46,547 bases of DNA from JBCBAP01 sp038532435 (GCA_038532435.1 JBCBAP010000026.1:1-46547), one strand, 5' to 3'; shown: positions 33,316 through 42,532, numbered from the stretch's first letter. Program-made: numbers and translations. Notes: generated by a model from the letters alone, not told the origin.

Positions 33316-34200
33316 GTGGATCCGGCCCTGAAAGCCAGAACGATATCAACGCTCAAGGGGGAACTAGCTCACCTTCCCCCGCGTCTTCAGGTGGCCGCGA
33401 AGTACATCGTGGATCATCCTGCCGACTTCGGCCTCGATCCGATCAGGGAAACCGCGCGGAAGTCCGGCGTGTCGACCTACACCTTCGTGCGGCTGGCGAA
33501 CCATCTGAGCTTCAACGGCTTCGAAGACCTCAGGGAGCCGTTTCGCCACGCTCTTATCGCGTCCGGTCCCGCTACGGATGTTCCGGACTGGCTCGACAAT
33601 CTCCGTGCGTCAGGTTCGGTGGGCGAGGCGCAGGCAGAGGCTGCGGCGAACTCGATCGGTATCGTTCACCGGTCGCTGGAGCGTCAGTCCGCCGAACAGA
33701 TGGAGCGTGTGGTCGCAATGCTGCTGGACGCGCAATCGGTGTATCTGACGGCGATGCGCGCGAGCTACGGGCTCGCCTATTACTTCCACTATGTCGGCCG
33801 AATGGCCCTACCATCGCTGCACCTCATTCCGCGTCACATGGGCAGCGCGATCGATGACCTGAACGATGCAGGTCCCGGTGACGTGCTGATCGCGATCACG
33901 TTCACACCTTACTCCAGAGAGACGATTGAGGCCTGCGCGTTCGCCCAGAAGCGTGGAGTGAAGCTGATTATTCTGTCCGATAGTGAGATCGTCTCACCAG
34001 CGTTTACGTCGGATGAGACCCTGATTGCCTCAGTCGTCTCAACCCATCATTTCTGCTGCTACGCGGGCGTTATGGCTGTGATCGAGAGCCTGCTGTCGGT
34101 CCTCGTCAACGCGGGCGGACCTGATGCCGCGCAGCGCGTTCGGGACTACGAAGATCTGCGGCGGAGCCACGACGCGTACTGGCGAACTGACAAACGCTAG
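33316..34200 (+). CDS. MurR/RpiR-family transcriptional regulator
   Basis: 294-aa regulator. The N-terminal helix-turn-helix (about 15-85) has PPRLQVAAKYIVDHPADFGLDPI and RKSGVSTYTFVRLANHLSFNGFEDL. The C-terminal SIS sugar-phosphate-binding fold (about 125-260) has VYLTAMRASYGLAYYFHYVG, GPGDVLIAITFTPYSRET and KLIILSDSEI. The start codon is GTG. It probably controls the divergent dehydrogenase. Sensing of a phosphorylated small molecule is known for the family; the ligand here is not known. Confidence 0.9.
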   Translation: MDPALKARTISTLKGELAHLPPRLQVAAKYIVDHPADFGLDPIRETARKSGVSTYTFVRLANHLSFNGFEDLREPFRHALIASGPATDVPDWLDNLRASGSVGEAQAEAAANSIGIVHRSLERQSAEQMERVVAMLLDAQSVYLTAMRASYGLAYYFHYVGRMALPSLHLIPRHMGSAIDDLNDAGPGDVLIAITFTPYSRETIEACAFAQKRGVKLIILSDSEIVSPAFTSDETLIASVVSTHHFCCYAGVMAVIESLLSVLVNAGGPDAAQRVRDYEDLRRSHDAYWRTDKR

Positions 34201-34386
34201 CCGTTCGTGGCAAGACCGCGGTCATAGAGCCTACTGGACACTCAGCGGTGCGAAACACCGGTCGCAGTGAGAGCTCTGCCATGCGTTCCACGGGCTCCAG
34301 GTGATACCACCGTGCACCTGTCGCAACCTCAGCCTTTCCGGTCACGCCCCTTTCGACGAGCAGAACCTGTGCCGGTCTGGACCGTA

Positions 34387-35286
34387 TCACCAATCAAGCA
34401 CCGGTTGCTCTGCAACGATCCGATGGGGGTTATGCACGCCATCGTTGAGGTAGTATCCAGACCTGATTTCATTGAAGTCGACCGTCCCCCGCACGGCCGG
34501 GATCCGGTACAGATCGCGGGTGAACCGCCAAAGGTTCCGAAAGTCGGTGAGCCGATGGCGCGTGCAGCGAAAGTGCGTCGCATAGACCGTGTCAAAGCGG
34601 ACAAGGGTGGCAAAGAGCCGGACATCCGGTTCGGTTAGATGCGCACCCGTGAGAAAGTCTTGTTTAGCCAGTTGAATGTCAAGGAAGGCCAAGGTGTCGA
34701 ACACCGCGTCCACAGCGTCTTGATACTCGTCCTGGCGTTGCGCTTTGCCAGCCCTGTAAACCGCGTTGGCCAGACCGTCATGGATCCTGCCGAGAAGGGT
34801 GTCGATTTCGGCAAGATGGGTGGCCGGCCGCAGATCGGTCTCACTTCCTACACGGTCGAACAGCCTCAGGATCGCGGTGGAATCGTTCGAAAGGATCCGT
34901 CGTGCCTCCGCATCCCAGAGGAGCGGGACCGTGGCACGGCCGGTGTAGCTCTCATCCGTCAGGCTATAGAGCTCGTGGACATGCGTGACCGCAGCGGCGA
35001 GGGGTCCCGCCCTGTCCACGCGATAGCCTTCGGTTCTGGGTCCGCCCGCCAGTTGAATGGGGATCAAGCTCTCCAGCCCATTGAGGGCGTGGACGATCGT
35101 CGCGGCGTGGGACCAGGGGCAGCTTTGCGAGGCGACGAACACCAACCGAGGGCTGGGCCCATCGATCTCTGGCCGGTATTCTCGACCAATCGCTTGAGGC
35201 AGTGCACTCGGCTGTCGCCGATATCGCCCGCCCCGCATTGTGTAATCCGCGTCGTCGAACCAAACGCCGTTTATGAGCATACCCAT
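34387..35286 (-). CDS. yqjG: Glutathionyl-hydroquinone reductase
   Basis: 299-aa member of the Xi-class GST/YqjG/ECM4 family, which reduces glutathionylated (hydro)quinones. The catalytic Cys is in SQSCPWSHAATIVHAL (family form CPWAHR, here CPWSHA). The C-terminal domain shows LFATLVRFDTVYATHFRC, NLWRFTRDLYRIPAV, and VDFNEIRSGYY with the NPHRIV end. Either of two nearby ATGs (35286 or 35280) could be used. Divergent from a LysR regulator gene. Confidence 0.9.
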   Translation of the reverse strand: MGMLINGVWFDDADYTMRGGRYRRQPSALPQAIGREYRPEIDGPSPRLVFVASQSCPWSHAATIVHALNGLESLIPIQLAGGPRTEGYRVDRAGPLAAAVTHVHELYSLTDESYTGRATVPLLWDAEARRILSNDSTAILRLFDRVGSETDLRPATHLAEIDTLLGRIHDGLANAVYRAGKAQRQDEYQDAVDAVFDTLAFLDIQLAKQDFLTGAHLTEPDVRLFATLVRFDTVYATHFRCTRHRLTDFRNLWRFTRDLYRIPAVRGTVDFNEIRSGYYLNDGVHNPHRIVAEQPVLDW

Positions 35287-35610
35287 GGCCTACGGACCGA
35301 CTGCGCGTCGCGGGGTCGATGCGAATGGGAACGCGCTGGATTGGACCCACCCCTCAACGGTGTCGGCAAAGAGAGACCGATGTTGCGTTTCGTCGGACCT
35401 GGCTTCCTCTATCATCTGCTTATCCCATTCTCAGCGCTTGCCTGTCGCGCTTTCGATTGCTTCGGGTGGGCGCGTGATCGTGCCTTGAGAAGGCGCACTG
35501 CCCGCGACTGGTAGATCCCGATCATGTCAGCACCGCTCCTCATGGGGAGAAAATTACCTCCGTCTCTGTTCGTTGACTGGTCTACACTTGGAAAACTTCG
35601 GTCTAATTAG
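35287..35610. other. 324-base divergent region, reductase/LysR
   Basis: No gene found. An open frame spans part of it antisense to the reductase, but with no ribosome site or family. It should hold the two promoters and LysR sites; I could not single out a clear T-N11-A box, as several candidates occur near 35575-35610. Confidence 0.5.
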
Positions 35611-35616
35611 GTGACC

Positions 35617-36507
35617 ATGAGACAGCTCCCCCTCACGGCCCTACGGACCTTCGCCGCGATTTATGAAACCGGAGGCATTCGACCGGCGGCACGCACGCTT
35701 GGCATCGCGCATTCAGCGGTCAGCAGGTCGCTCAGAGAACTGGAAGCGCACCTTGGCGTCGATCTGATCGAACGGGTGGCGGGACGGCGGCTTCTGACAT
35801 TTACCGACGAAGGGCACCGCGTCGGTAAGACAGCGCTCGATGCGTTCGGGAAGCTGACGCGCACGTTGGACAGCGTCGCGCGCATCGAAGGTCGCGCATC
35901 CGTCCTTTTGGAGACGACACCCAGCCTTGCGACCAGGTGGTTGTTTCCCAGGTTGGGAGATCTCGAGACGGCGCTGCCCTGGATCGAGATGTCGATCACA
36001 ATCGATCAGCGCATCGCCCTGCCGGGGCGGATGCGCTCGGATCTGGCACTGCGCATGGGGCAGGGTCCCTGGGACGGGTTCGCGTGCGAGCCCTTGATGG
36101 ACGACGAACTCGTCGCGGTCGCGAGCCCGGAATTCCTGAAAAACCACAACGGGATCGATTGGAGGCACCTTCCGCTTCTCCATGATCGTGATCCGGAGGC
36201 GGCTTGGTCGATTTGGCAAGACGCCTTCGGCGAACTGGGGGAGAATCGGAGCGCAGGACCGCGCTACACCTCCGGTGATCTTGTCCTGCGCGCAGCGGAA
36301 CGGTCGATGGGTGTCGCACTTTCGCGTCGCGTGCTCGCGGAGGAGAGCCTGATCGCGGGTACGCTGTGTGATGTCGGGGACGGGCGGTCGATCCCGCTGC
36401 CCTCGTCGATCTGGCTCGTGTCGCCCGCGCACAAACAGCCTCGCAAACCCGTGGCGCGCGTCATGGAATGGCTTCGTGCTCAGTCGGCGACATGCCGAGC
36501 TTCGTGA
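35617..36507 (+). CDS. LysR-family regulator (GcvA-like)
   Basis: About 296-aa LysR regulator. The helix-turn-helix is seen in LTALRTFAAIYETGGIRPAARTLGIAHSAVSRSLRELEAHLG (quoted only as the region 5-47: TALRTF, AARTLG, AVSRSL). The effector domain starts near 90 and has LRMGQGPWDGF. The start is ATG 35617 (or GTG 35611). It may control the divergent glutathionyl-hydroquinone reductase gene, as LysR regulators commonly do with their neighbour. It ends 10 bases from the opposing exporter gene. Confidence 0.93.
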   Translation: MRQLPLTALRTFAAIYETGGIRPAARTLGIAHSAVSRSLRELEAHLGVDLIERVAGRRLLTFTDEGHRVGKTALDAFGKLTRTLDSVARIEGRASVLLETTPSLATRWLFPRLGDLETALPWIEMSITIDQRIALPGRMRSDLALRMGQGPWDGFACEPLMDDELVAVASPEFLKNHNGIDWRHLPLLHDRDPEAAWSIWQDAFGELGENRSAGPRYTSGDLVLRAAERSMGVALSRRVLAEESLIAGTLCDVGDGRSIPLPSSIWLVSPAHKQPRKPVARVMEWLRAQSATCRAS

Positions 36508-36516
36508 GCCGATGGG

Positions 36517-37398
36517 TCACGCGCACTGCCGCTTCGCCGAAGGAGCAGGCGCGTGACGCAGGGTGGACTGGCTGAGCAAGACGCCGCACAGGACGAGCCC
36601 TATGCCAACCGTCTGAACCGTGCTTAGCGTCTCATCGAGAATGACGAGGCCAAGGACCGTCGCTGCAACGGGGCTCAGCAGACCAAGGGGGGCAACAGCC
36701 GCAGGGCCCAGCCTCGCAATACCGCGGAACCAGAAGAAATAGGTCAGTGCACCCCCGATGAGGCCCAGATAGGCGAACCCTGCAATCGACCGAGCATCAA
36801 GCCCTGGCAAAGCGGGTTCGGCGATCAGCGCGATCGGAAGCAGGAGCAGCCCGCCCGCTGTCAGTTGCCAGGCTGTGAAGGTAAGCGCGGACACTGGCGG
36901 CTGCCACTTTTTGGTCAGCACAGTGCCCGCGGCCATCGAGATCGTGCCCCCCACCGCCGCGAGGATGCCGATCCAGTCCAGCTTGGCGTCAGGGACAAGC
37001 ACCAGCATCGCGACACCGAGGATGCCACACAGCCCCGCAATGACCGCCATCGGACGCAGGTCCTGGTTGAGCACCAGGTAGGACAGGTATAGCACGATCA
37101 GCGGCTGAAGTGCGCCCACGGTCGCCGCGACACCACCGGGCAGCCGGTAGGCGGCCACAAACAGAAGCCACCAGAAAAGCGAGAAGTTCAAGGCACCGAG
37201 CACGAAGGACCGCCCGACCCAAACTCCCTTCGGCATCACGCGGGTGATCAGCAAGAGGAGGATGCCGGCGGGCAGTGCTCTGAGCATCGCCGCTGTCATG
37301 GGATACGCATCAGGCAGAAGCTCTGTCGTGACGATATAAGTGCTGCCCCACACGATGGGGGCAAGCGCGGCAAGTGCTAGGTCAACTGAGCGCAGCAT
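36517..37398 (-). CDS. EamA-family (DMT) exporter
   Basis: 293-aa membrane protein with about ten predicted helices in two EamA repeats (about 5-135 and 145-285). Markers include the N-terminal APIVWGSTYIVTTELL and the second-repeat sequence FAYLGLIGGALTYFFWFRG followed by LSPVAATVLGLVILDE. It probably exports a metabolite or drug. It is divergent from a MarR-type regulator with palindromes in between, which fits a regulator-exporter pair. Confidence 0.93.
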   Translation of the reverse strand: MLRSVDLALAALAPIVWGSTYIVTTELLPDAYPMTAAMLRALPAGILLLLITRVMPKGVWVGRSFVLGALNFSLFWWLLFVAAYRLPGGVAATVGALQPLIVLYLSYLVLNQDLRPMAVIAGLCGILGVAMLVLVPDAKLDWIGILAAVGGTISMAAGTVLTKKWQPPVSALTFTAWQLTAGGLLLLPIALIAEPALPGLDARSIAGFAYLGLIGGALTYFFWFRGIARLGPAAVAPLGLLSPVAATVLGLVILDETLSTVQTVGIGLVLCGVLLSQSTLRHAPAPSAKRQCA

Positions 37399-37414
37399 GG
37401 TGACATCCCTGAAA

Positions 37415-37434
37415 TTATCTCGACGTCGAGATAA
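37415..37434. promoter_or_regulatory. MarR-type operator 1
   Basis: Perfect 20-bp palindrome TTATCTCGACGTCGAGATAA between the divergent eamA-type and marR-type genes. Its form TATCT-(TC)GA resembles operators of MarR regulators. Confidence 0.85.
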
Positions 37435-37441
37435 GTACGTT

Positions 37442-37459
37442 TATCTTGATGTCAAGATA
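37442..37459. promoter_or_regulatory. MarR-type operator 2
   Basis: Palindrome TATCTTGA-TG-TCAAGATA, 26 bases (centre to centre) from operator 1 and of the same type. It overlaps the first codons of the longest marR frame, so the marR start is probably further downstream. Confidence 0.8.
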
Positions 37460-37475
37460 CCTGGCCTCTACTTTG

Positions 37476-37979
37476 ATGCGCATGGATGCAGTCGACAGGA
37501 TTCTGGACCAATGGCGGGTCGCCCGGCCCGACCTTTATGTCGGTGCCATGGGTCCGATAGGGCGATTGTCCCGGGTGTTCCACTTCAATGCGCGGACCAT
37601 GGAAAAGACGTTCGAGCGCTACGGCCTGAACGCGGCGGGGTTCGATGTTCTGGCAACCCTGCGCCGCGCACCTCCCCCCCACGCCCTGTCGCCCGGTGAC
37701 CTGATGTCGTCGATGATGATCACCTCTGGGACGATGACCAACCGGATCGAGCAGCTTGTGAAGAAAGGCTTGGTCTCACGCACGACGGATCCGAACGACG
37801 GTCGCCGCGCGGCGGTGAAGCTCACAGAAAAAGGCTTCGAAACCATCGAGACGGCGATTCTGGAGCATGTCGCGACACAGACAACTCTCTTGGAAGCTTT
37901 GACCGAAGCAGAGGTCGCCCAACTCGACGCGATCCTGCGCAAGCTCCTGCAGAGTTCAGCGTCGAAAGATGGACCCTAG
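37476..37979 (+). CDS. MarR-family regulator
   Basis: About 167-aa MarR regulator with winged helix-turn-helix: FDVLATLRR, LSPGDLMSSMMITSGTMTNR and the wing KGLVSRTTDPNDGRRAAVKLTEKG. The frame opens 30 bases upstream (37446) inside operator 2; the downstream ATG 37476 (MRMDAVDRIL) is preferred since it leaves the operator in non-coding DNA. 37482 is also possible. No strong ribosome site precedes any of them. It likely represses the divergent exporter and itself. Confidence 0.88.
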   Translation: MRMDAVDRILDQWRVARPDLYVGAMGPIGRLSRVFHFNARTMEKTFERYGLNAAGFDVLATLRRAPPPHALSPGDLMSSMMITSGTMTNRIEQLVKKGLVSRTTDPNDGRRAAVKLTEKGFETIETAILEHVATQTTLLEALTEAEVAQLDAILRKLLQSSASKDGP

Positions 37980-38169
37980 GTCGGGCGGGGAAGGATGCTG
38001 TACCGAAGAACCAAATGGCAGTCCGACGGGGCCGCCCGCCAGAGCGCGGGCGCGGCCCAAATGTGATGTGCCGCCCCGCGCTCGACCGTCTCTCTCAAAA
38101 TCGCGGTCGCTCCTCGGCACACTTCGCGTACAGATGGACCGGCGCACCCACTTGCGGGAGGATCGACTG

Positions 38170-38538
38170 ATGTCGGCAAAGGACTTCGTGACGGCCTATG
38201 AGAACGCACTTGGCACCCAGGACTGGGCCGAGGTGGCACCTTTGATCAGCGATGAGGCTGTCGTCATATTCTCCAGCGGTGCGATGCACGTCGGTAAGGC
38301 GGCAATCCGGGCCGCCTACGAGCGCAACTTCGCAGCGATCAAAGGCGAGGAATACCGGATTGAAGACGTGAAGTGGCTGTTGGAGGCACCGACAGCAGCG
38401 GCCTACATGTTCGATTTCCACTGGAGCGGCTTGATCCAGGGCAAGGAGGCCTCGGGCGCAGGCCGCGGGACCGCAGTCCTCGCCCGACAAGATGATCGTT
38501 GGGTGCTCGTCGGGGAGCAGCTTGGCCCGATGCCGTGA
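38170..38538 (+). CDS. SnoaL/NTF2-like protein (DUF4440 type)
   Basis: 122-aa alpha+beta-cone-fold protein. Typical are the opening helix FVTAYENALGTQDWAEVAPLI, SDEAVVIFSSGAMHVGKAAI, and the closing strands TAVLARQDDRWVLVGEQL. Such proteins can be isomerases, hydrolases or ligand-binding proteins; the function here is unknown. The ATG after GCGGGAGGATCGACTG is decisive; an in-frame start 201 bases upstream has no support. Confidence 0.85.
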   Translation: MSAKDFVTAYENALGTQDWAEVAPLISDEAVVIFSSGAMHVGKAAIRAAYERNFAAIKGEEYRIEDVKWLLEAPTAAAYMFDFHWSGLIQGKEASGAGRGTAVLARQDDRWVLVGEQLGPMP

Positions 38539-38709
38539 GCCCTTTCGGCCGATTTCGGGGCTGCGCATCATCCATCCATAGATTTGCGTCGTTTGCGATC
38601 GGTCTCACCAGAAACCGCGATATTGCCACGACGCACCCTTTCGGGAACGGTCGCGCGACGGGTGACGCGGGTCAGCCAGTTTCTTGAGTTCTGCTGGTTT
38701 GAGACGTGC

Positions 38710-39222
38710 TTATGCCGACTCCTGCTGTCCTCTGGTCAGGAGCCTGAGCAACACGCAGTAAACCACCCCGACAAGGATACCCGCCACAAGTCCCTGCGGG
38801 ACGAGAAGTATCTCGGAGAGCGGGCGGTACGATCTGGGCGGCCACATCACCCACACGAAGAACGCGCTCACCAGCGTCTGGGTCAGGATGGCGGAGAATG
38901 GAACGATCACCAAACTCCCGTCAGGAAGGGGATTTCGGCGCGATCGATTGAGGTACAGAACCAGGTTCAGGCAAAAGGCCGTGATCGGCGTCGATCCAAG
39001 AATGACGATGAACCACAGGCAGAAATATGCGCTTTCTTCTGAACAGTCCCCACCATTCGCAACCCATGGCACCGCGGATGCGAACGATATCGCAACCGCG
39101 GCTGTCAGAACGCCCGCCGCCACGTAGCGAGCGCCTTTCCAAGTCTGAGAGGGTGCCGCCACCACGATCTCAATGTACTTTTGTTCGCTTGATTGAGCGC
39201 AAGTCTGAGGCAGAGTCTCCAA
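38710..39222 (-). CDS. Four-helix membrane protein, unknown
   Basis: 170-aa protein with about four predicted membrane segments (about 33-53, 66-92, 105-126, 137-160), two of them separated by a basic RSRRN loop. It has no family I recognise and no clear ribosome site. Codon use is less biased than in core genes, fitting an accessory region next to tRNA-Lys. Confidence 0.65.
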   Translation of the reverse strand: METLPQTCAQSSEQKYIEIVVAAPSQTWKGARYVAAGVLTAAVAISFASAVPWVANGGDCSEESAYFCLWFIVILGSTPITAFCLNLVLYLNRSRRNPLPDGSLVIVPFSAILTQTLVSAFFVWVMWPPRSYRPLSEILLVPQGLVAGILVGVVYCVLLRLLTRGQQESA

Positions 39223-39517
39223 TGATCTTCAGCACACGTTTAAACCCAGTTTTCGGCCATAGATGTCAAAGCCAATCGCTCCACTGCCGGGGCGGTCGGT
39301 GGCGCGCCAAACAGCGTCGCAGGCTCCCAAGTTGCATGTGAGCGCGTCAGAGCGCCACCACGGGGATCCACGGCCCAAACTCTCAGCGAAAGAATAGCGG
39401 CTCATCTACCTGCAGCAACACCGGCTTTCGCCCAGCCGCTCCAGTGGCCTGAACGCCAAATCTCTTGGCCGTCTGTCAAGCCGGCGTCCGGTAGACTTGT
39501 CTTACAGTGGAGTTCGG

Positions 39518-39593
39518 TGGTGAGCCCTGCAGGATTCGAACCTGCGACCCACTGATTAAAAGTCAGTTGCTCTACCAACTGAGCTAAGGGCCC
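39518..39593 (-). tRNA. tRNA-Lys(UUU)
   Basis: 76-nt tRNA on the reverse strand with encoded CCA. The acceptor stem is GGGCCCT / AGGGCTC (one G-U). The D-arm AGCTCAGTTGGTAGAGC is standard. The anticodon loop CTTTTAA gives UUU. The T-arm has TTCGAAT. Confidence 0.97.
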
Positions 39594-39723
39594 GACCGAG
39601 CCCGCTGTCTACGCAAGCGATGGTGGGGGGTCAAGGTGATTTTTGGCGGTTTTTGTGATTGCGCCCGACGTCCCGTGGTTGCGCCACTGGCAATGCGCGA
39701 GGGATGGGCGTATATGCCCGCAT

Positions 39724-40566
39724 ATGCGTGACATGACAGCGAAAACGACCGGTTTGCGGTTCCTCAAGATGCACGGCCTCGGCAATGATTTTGTCGTGGT
39801 CGATGCCCGTGGTGCGCGCGCACCGCTGGAGAGCGGAACCGTGGCCGCAATCGGAGACCGGTTTCGCGGTGTCGGGTTCGACCAGCTCATCCAGATCCGC
39901 GATGGGGCGGATGCGGATGCGGTCATAGATTTCTGGAATTCAGACGGCTCAACCGCTGGCGCCTGTGGGAACGGCACACGGTGCGTGGCGCGGCTTCTGC
40001 TTGACGAGATGGACGCGGATGCGCTCGATCTTCGGACGGAGCGGGGCATCCTGCGGGCGGAGCGTGCAGGCGATCTTATCCGCGTCAACATGGGCACGCC
40101 GCAGCTTGACTGGCAGGAAATTCCCCTTGCCCAAGACGCAGATATTGATGCGCTGCCCCTCGACGGTGCGCCGTCGGCGGTTGGCATGGGCAATCCGCAT
40201 TGCGTCTTTTTCGTTCCGGATGCGGAGGCTGTGGATCTGCCCCGACGCGGGGTGGAGACCGAGCATGATCCGCTGTTTCCCGAGCGCACGAATGTCGAGT
40301 TCGTTCATGTCATCGACCGGCGGTCCCTGCGCATGCGGGTCTGGGAGCGGGGCGGGATGATCACCCAGGCCTGCGGATCCGGGGCTTGCGCGGTGGCCGT
40401 CGCGGCACACCGGCGTGGCCTGACGGACCGTCGGGTGGATGTCCACCTCGATGGCGGCGTCCTGACCATCGACTGGCGCGAAGAGGGGGTCTGGATGACC
40501 GGGCCGACCGCGCTCGTGTTCGAAGGCCGCCTCACGGACGAGTTTCTCTCAGGGGCGCGGGGATGA
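39724..40566 (+). CDS. dapF: Diaminopimelate epimerase
   Basis: 280-aa enzyme interconverting LL- and meso-diaminopimelate for lysine and peptidoglycan. The two catalytic cysteines lie in ACGNGTRCVA and QACGSGACAV. MHGLGNDFVVVD at the start and GMGNPHCVFFV are family marks. The start is 39724 or 39733; neither has a good ribosome site, and the longer 39643 frame is rejected. Overlaps mtaB by 4 bases (ATGA), forming an operon. Confidence 0.96.
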   Translation: MRDMTAKTTGLRFLKMHGLGNDFVVVDARGARAPLESGTVAAIGDRFRGVGFDQLIQIRDGADADAVIDFWNSDGSTAGACGNGTRCVARLLLDEMDADALDLRTERGILRAERAGDLIRVNMGTPQLDWQEIPLAQDADIDALPLDGAPSAVGMGNPHCVFFVPDAEAVDLPRRGVETEHDPLFPERTNVEFVHVIDRRSLRMRVWERGGMITQACGSGACAVAVAAHRRGLTDRRVDVHLDGGVLTIDWREEGVWMTGPTALVFEGRLTDEFLSGARG

Positions 40567-41819
40567 GCGCGCCAGTCTTCTCCACCTTTGGTTGCCGCCT
40601 CAACGCCTACGAGACGGAGGCGATGAAGGAACTGGCGGAGGCTGCTGGCGTTTCCGACGCGGTGGTGGTCAACACCTGCGCCGTAACGGCTGAGGCGGTG
40701 CGCCAGGCGCGTCAGTCGATCCGCAGGCTCCACCGTGAGAACCCGGGCAAGCGGGTCATCGTGACGGGGTGTGCTGCCCAGACCGAGCCCGAAACCTTCG
40801 CGCGGATGGAGGAGGTCGACCTCGTCCTGGGCAATCTGGAAAAGATGCAGGGCGATGCCTGGCGGCGCCTCGGCACGCCGGATTTCGTCGGTGAGACCGA
40901 GAAGGTGCAGGTCAACGACATCATGTCCGCGACTGAAACCGCAGGGCACCTGATCGACGGGTTCGGCACCCGCGCGCGGGCCTATGTTCAGGTCCAGAAC
41001 GGCTGCGACCACCGCTGCACTTTCTGCATCATTCCGTTCGGCCGGGGCAACTCCCGGTCTGTCCCAGCAGGCGTGGTCGTCGAGCAGATCCGGAGGCTGG
41101 TCGACAAAGGGTATCGGGAGGTCGTGCTGACAGGTGTCGACATCACGAGCTGGGGGGCGGACCTTCCGGGTACACCACCGCTTGGCGATCTGGTGCAGCG
41201 GATCCTGACGCTTGTGCCTGATCTGCCGCGGTTGCGCATCTCCTCCATCGACTCCATCGAAGCGGATGCCGCTCTGATCGATGCCATCGCGGGTGATACC
41301 CGGCTGATGCCGCATCTGCATCTGTCGCTGCAGGCGGGGGACAACATGATCCTCAAGCGGATGAAGCGGCGTCATACCCGGGACGACGCCATCGCCTTCT
41401 GCGAGGATATGCGAAAGGCGCGGCCCGGCATCGTCTATGGAGCGGACATCATCGCGGGTTTTCCGACGGAGACCGAGGAGATGTTCGAAAACTCGCTGCG
41501 GCTTGTCGAGGATTGCGGTTTGACCTGGCTCCATGTGTTTCCGTTCAGCCCGCGGCAGGGGACGCCTGCCGCACGCATGCCCCAGCTTGAAAAGCCGGTG
41601 ATCAAGGCCCGGGCCGCCCGGTTGCGGGAGGCTGGTGCAGCGCGGGTCACCCGGCACCTCGCCGAACAGGTCGGACAGTCGCACCGCGTGCTGATGGAAT
41701 CGCCCCGGATGGGCCGGACGGAGGGCTTTGCCGAAGTCTCCTTCGATCAGGATCAGCGTGTGGGAGAGATCGTGCCAGCGGTGATCCGAGCCACCACGGA
41801 CGGCCAGCTCGTCGCCTAG
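40563..41819 (+). CDS. mtaB: tRNA t6A37 methylthiotransferase
   Basis: 418-aa radical-SAM enzyme of the MiaB family, MtaB branch, which adds a methylthio group to threonylcarbamoyladenosine at position 37 of ANN-decoding tRNAs. The N-terminal domain has TFGCRLNAYETE with further cysteines in VNTCAVT and VTGCAAQ. The radical-SAM cluster is CDHRCTFC (CX3CX2C), followed by IIPFGRGNSRS. A C-terminal TRAM region is present. It starts in the dapF stop. Its TAG stop shares CTAG with the stop of the opposing TetR gene. Confidence 0.95.
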   Translation: MSAPVFSTFGCRLNAYETEAMKELAEAAGVSDAVVVNTCAVTAEAVRQARQSIRRLHRENPGKRVIVTGCAAQTEPETFARMEEVDLVLGNLEKMQGDAWRRLGTPDFVGETEKVQVNDIMSATETAGHLIDGFGTRARAYVQVQNGCDHRCTFCIIPFGRGNSRSVPAGVVVEQIRRLVDKGYREVVLTGVDITSWGADLPGTPPLGDLVQRILTLVPDLPRLRISSIDSIEADAALIDAIAGDTRLMPHLHLSLQAGDNMILKRMKRRHTRDDAIAFCEDMRKARPGIVYGADIIAGFPTETEEMFENSLRLVEDCGLTWLHVFPFSPRQGTPAARMPQLEKPVIKARAARLREAGAARVTRHLAEQVGQSHRVLMESPRMGRTEGFAEVSFDQDQRVGEIVPAVIRATTDGQLVA

Positions 41820-42469
41820 TCGGACCTGACCTCGGCAATCCCCGCCAGAATGCTCCGTATCGCGAAGAGGAGCGACGTTTCGAAATCCGCCTGCAGGTCC
41901 GCAAACTCCGGCTCGCTCATGATCGCATAGACATGGGGTGCGGGCGTCGTCATCGGATAGAGGCCCGCGACAAGGGCGAAGATCGTGCGGATCGCCTGCG
42001 TGCAGGTCTCCACCGAAAGATGGGGGGCGCCCCGGTGCAGGATGACGGCGGTGTCCTGAGCGAGCCCGTGCAACTGCCGCTTCACATCGCGCAACGTGTC
42101 GCCGGTGATGTTGTGTTCCAGCGTCGAGCAGGTCACGCTGACCAGAAGGCTGAGCTGGGGTTTCGCGGCAAATCCGCCCGTAAGCAGGTCCGCCAGCGTC
42201 TCGACCGGTGTAGGGCCGGTGACGGCGGTGTCGAAGGCATCGATGACCTCCCGCAGGTCGGAGATCAGAAGGCGGAGCAGGATCTCCTCCCGACTCTCGA
42301 AATACCGGTAGAGGCCGGACTTCACGACCCCCGCCTCCTGCGCGATCGCGTTGAGACTGGTTTCCGCGACTCCCTTGCGGGCGAGCACGCGGGCGGCAGA
42401 GTCCAGGATCATCTGGCGCCGTTGGAGTTTGTGCTCAGGACTGCGTGCGCGCTGAAACGGTAGGGACAT
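41816..42469 (-). CDS. TetR-family regulator
   Basis: 217-aa TetR regulator. The helix-turn-helix is at about 20-65: ILDSAARVLARKGVAETSL, then AIAQEAGVVKSGLYRYFESREEI. The C-terminal domain is of the TetR_C type with His-rich positions. The start MSLPFQRARS fits family length. Divergent from iorAB, with a 21-bp dyad between, so it probably represses the hydroxylase operon. Ligand unknown. Confidence 0.9.
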   Translation of the reverse strand: MSLPFQRARSPEHKLQRRQMILDSAARVLARKGVAETSLNAIAQEAGVVKSGLYRYFESREEILLRLLISDLREVIDAFDTAVTGPTPVETLADLLTGGFAAKPQLSLLVSVTCSTLEHNITGDTLRDVKRQLHGLAQDTAVILHRGAPHLSVETCTQAIRTIFALVAGLYPMTTPAPHVYAIMSEPEFADLQADFETSLLFAIRSILAGIAEVRSD

Positions 42470-42511
42470 GGCGCGCACCCTAACGGCATTGAATGGGGGA
42501 CGCAAATGTAC

Positions 42512-42532
42512 TAAGTGACTAATAGTCTCTTA
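42512..42532. promoter_or_regulatory. Near-perfect dyad, probable TetR operator
   Basis: TAAGTGACT-AAT-AGTCTCTTA: 9-bp arms with one mismatch and a 3-base centre, 43 bases upstream of the TetR start and 50 before iorA. Position and form fit a TetR operator controlling both directions. Confidence 0.65.

Noticed and set aside
34639..35514. 291-codon frame on the + strand
   Set aside because: Covers the reductase gene in antisense, with no ribosome site and no family.
39223..39593. Possible second island integrated at tRNA-Lys
   Set aside because: No integrase or repeated tRNA 3' segment found near it in the window; only the accessory-looking gene content to the left suggests it.
40305..41684. 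459-codon open frame on the - strand
   Set aside because: Antisense to dapF/mtaB, both firmly identified by catalytic motifs.
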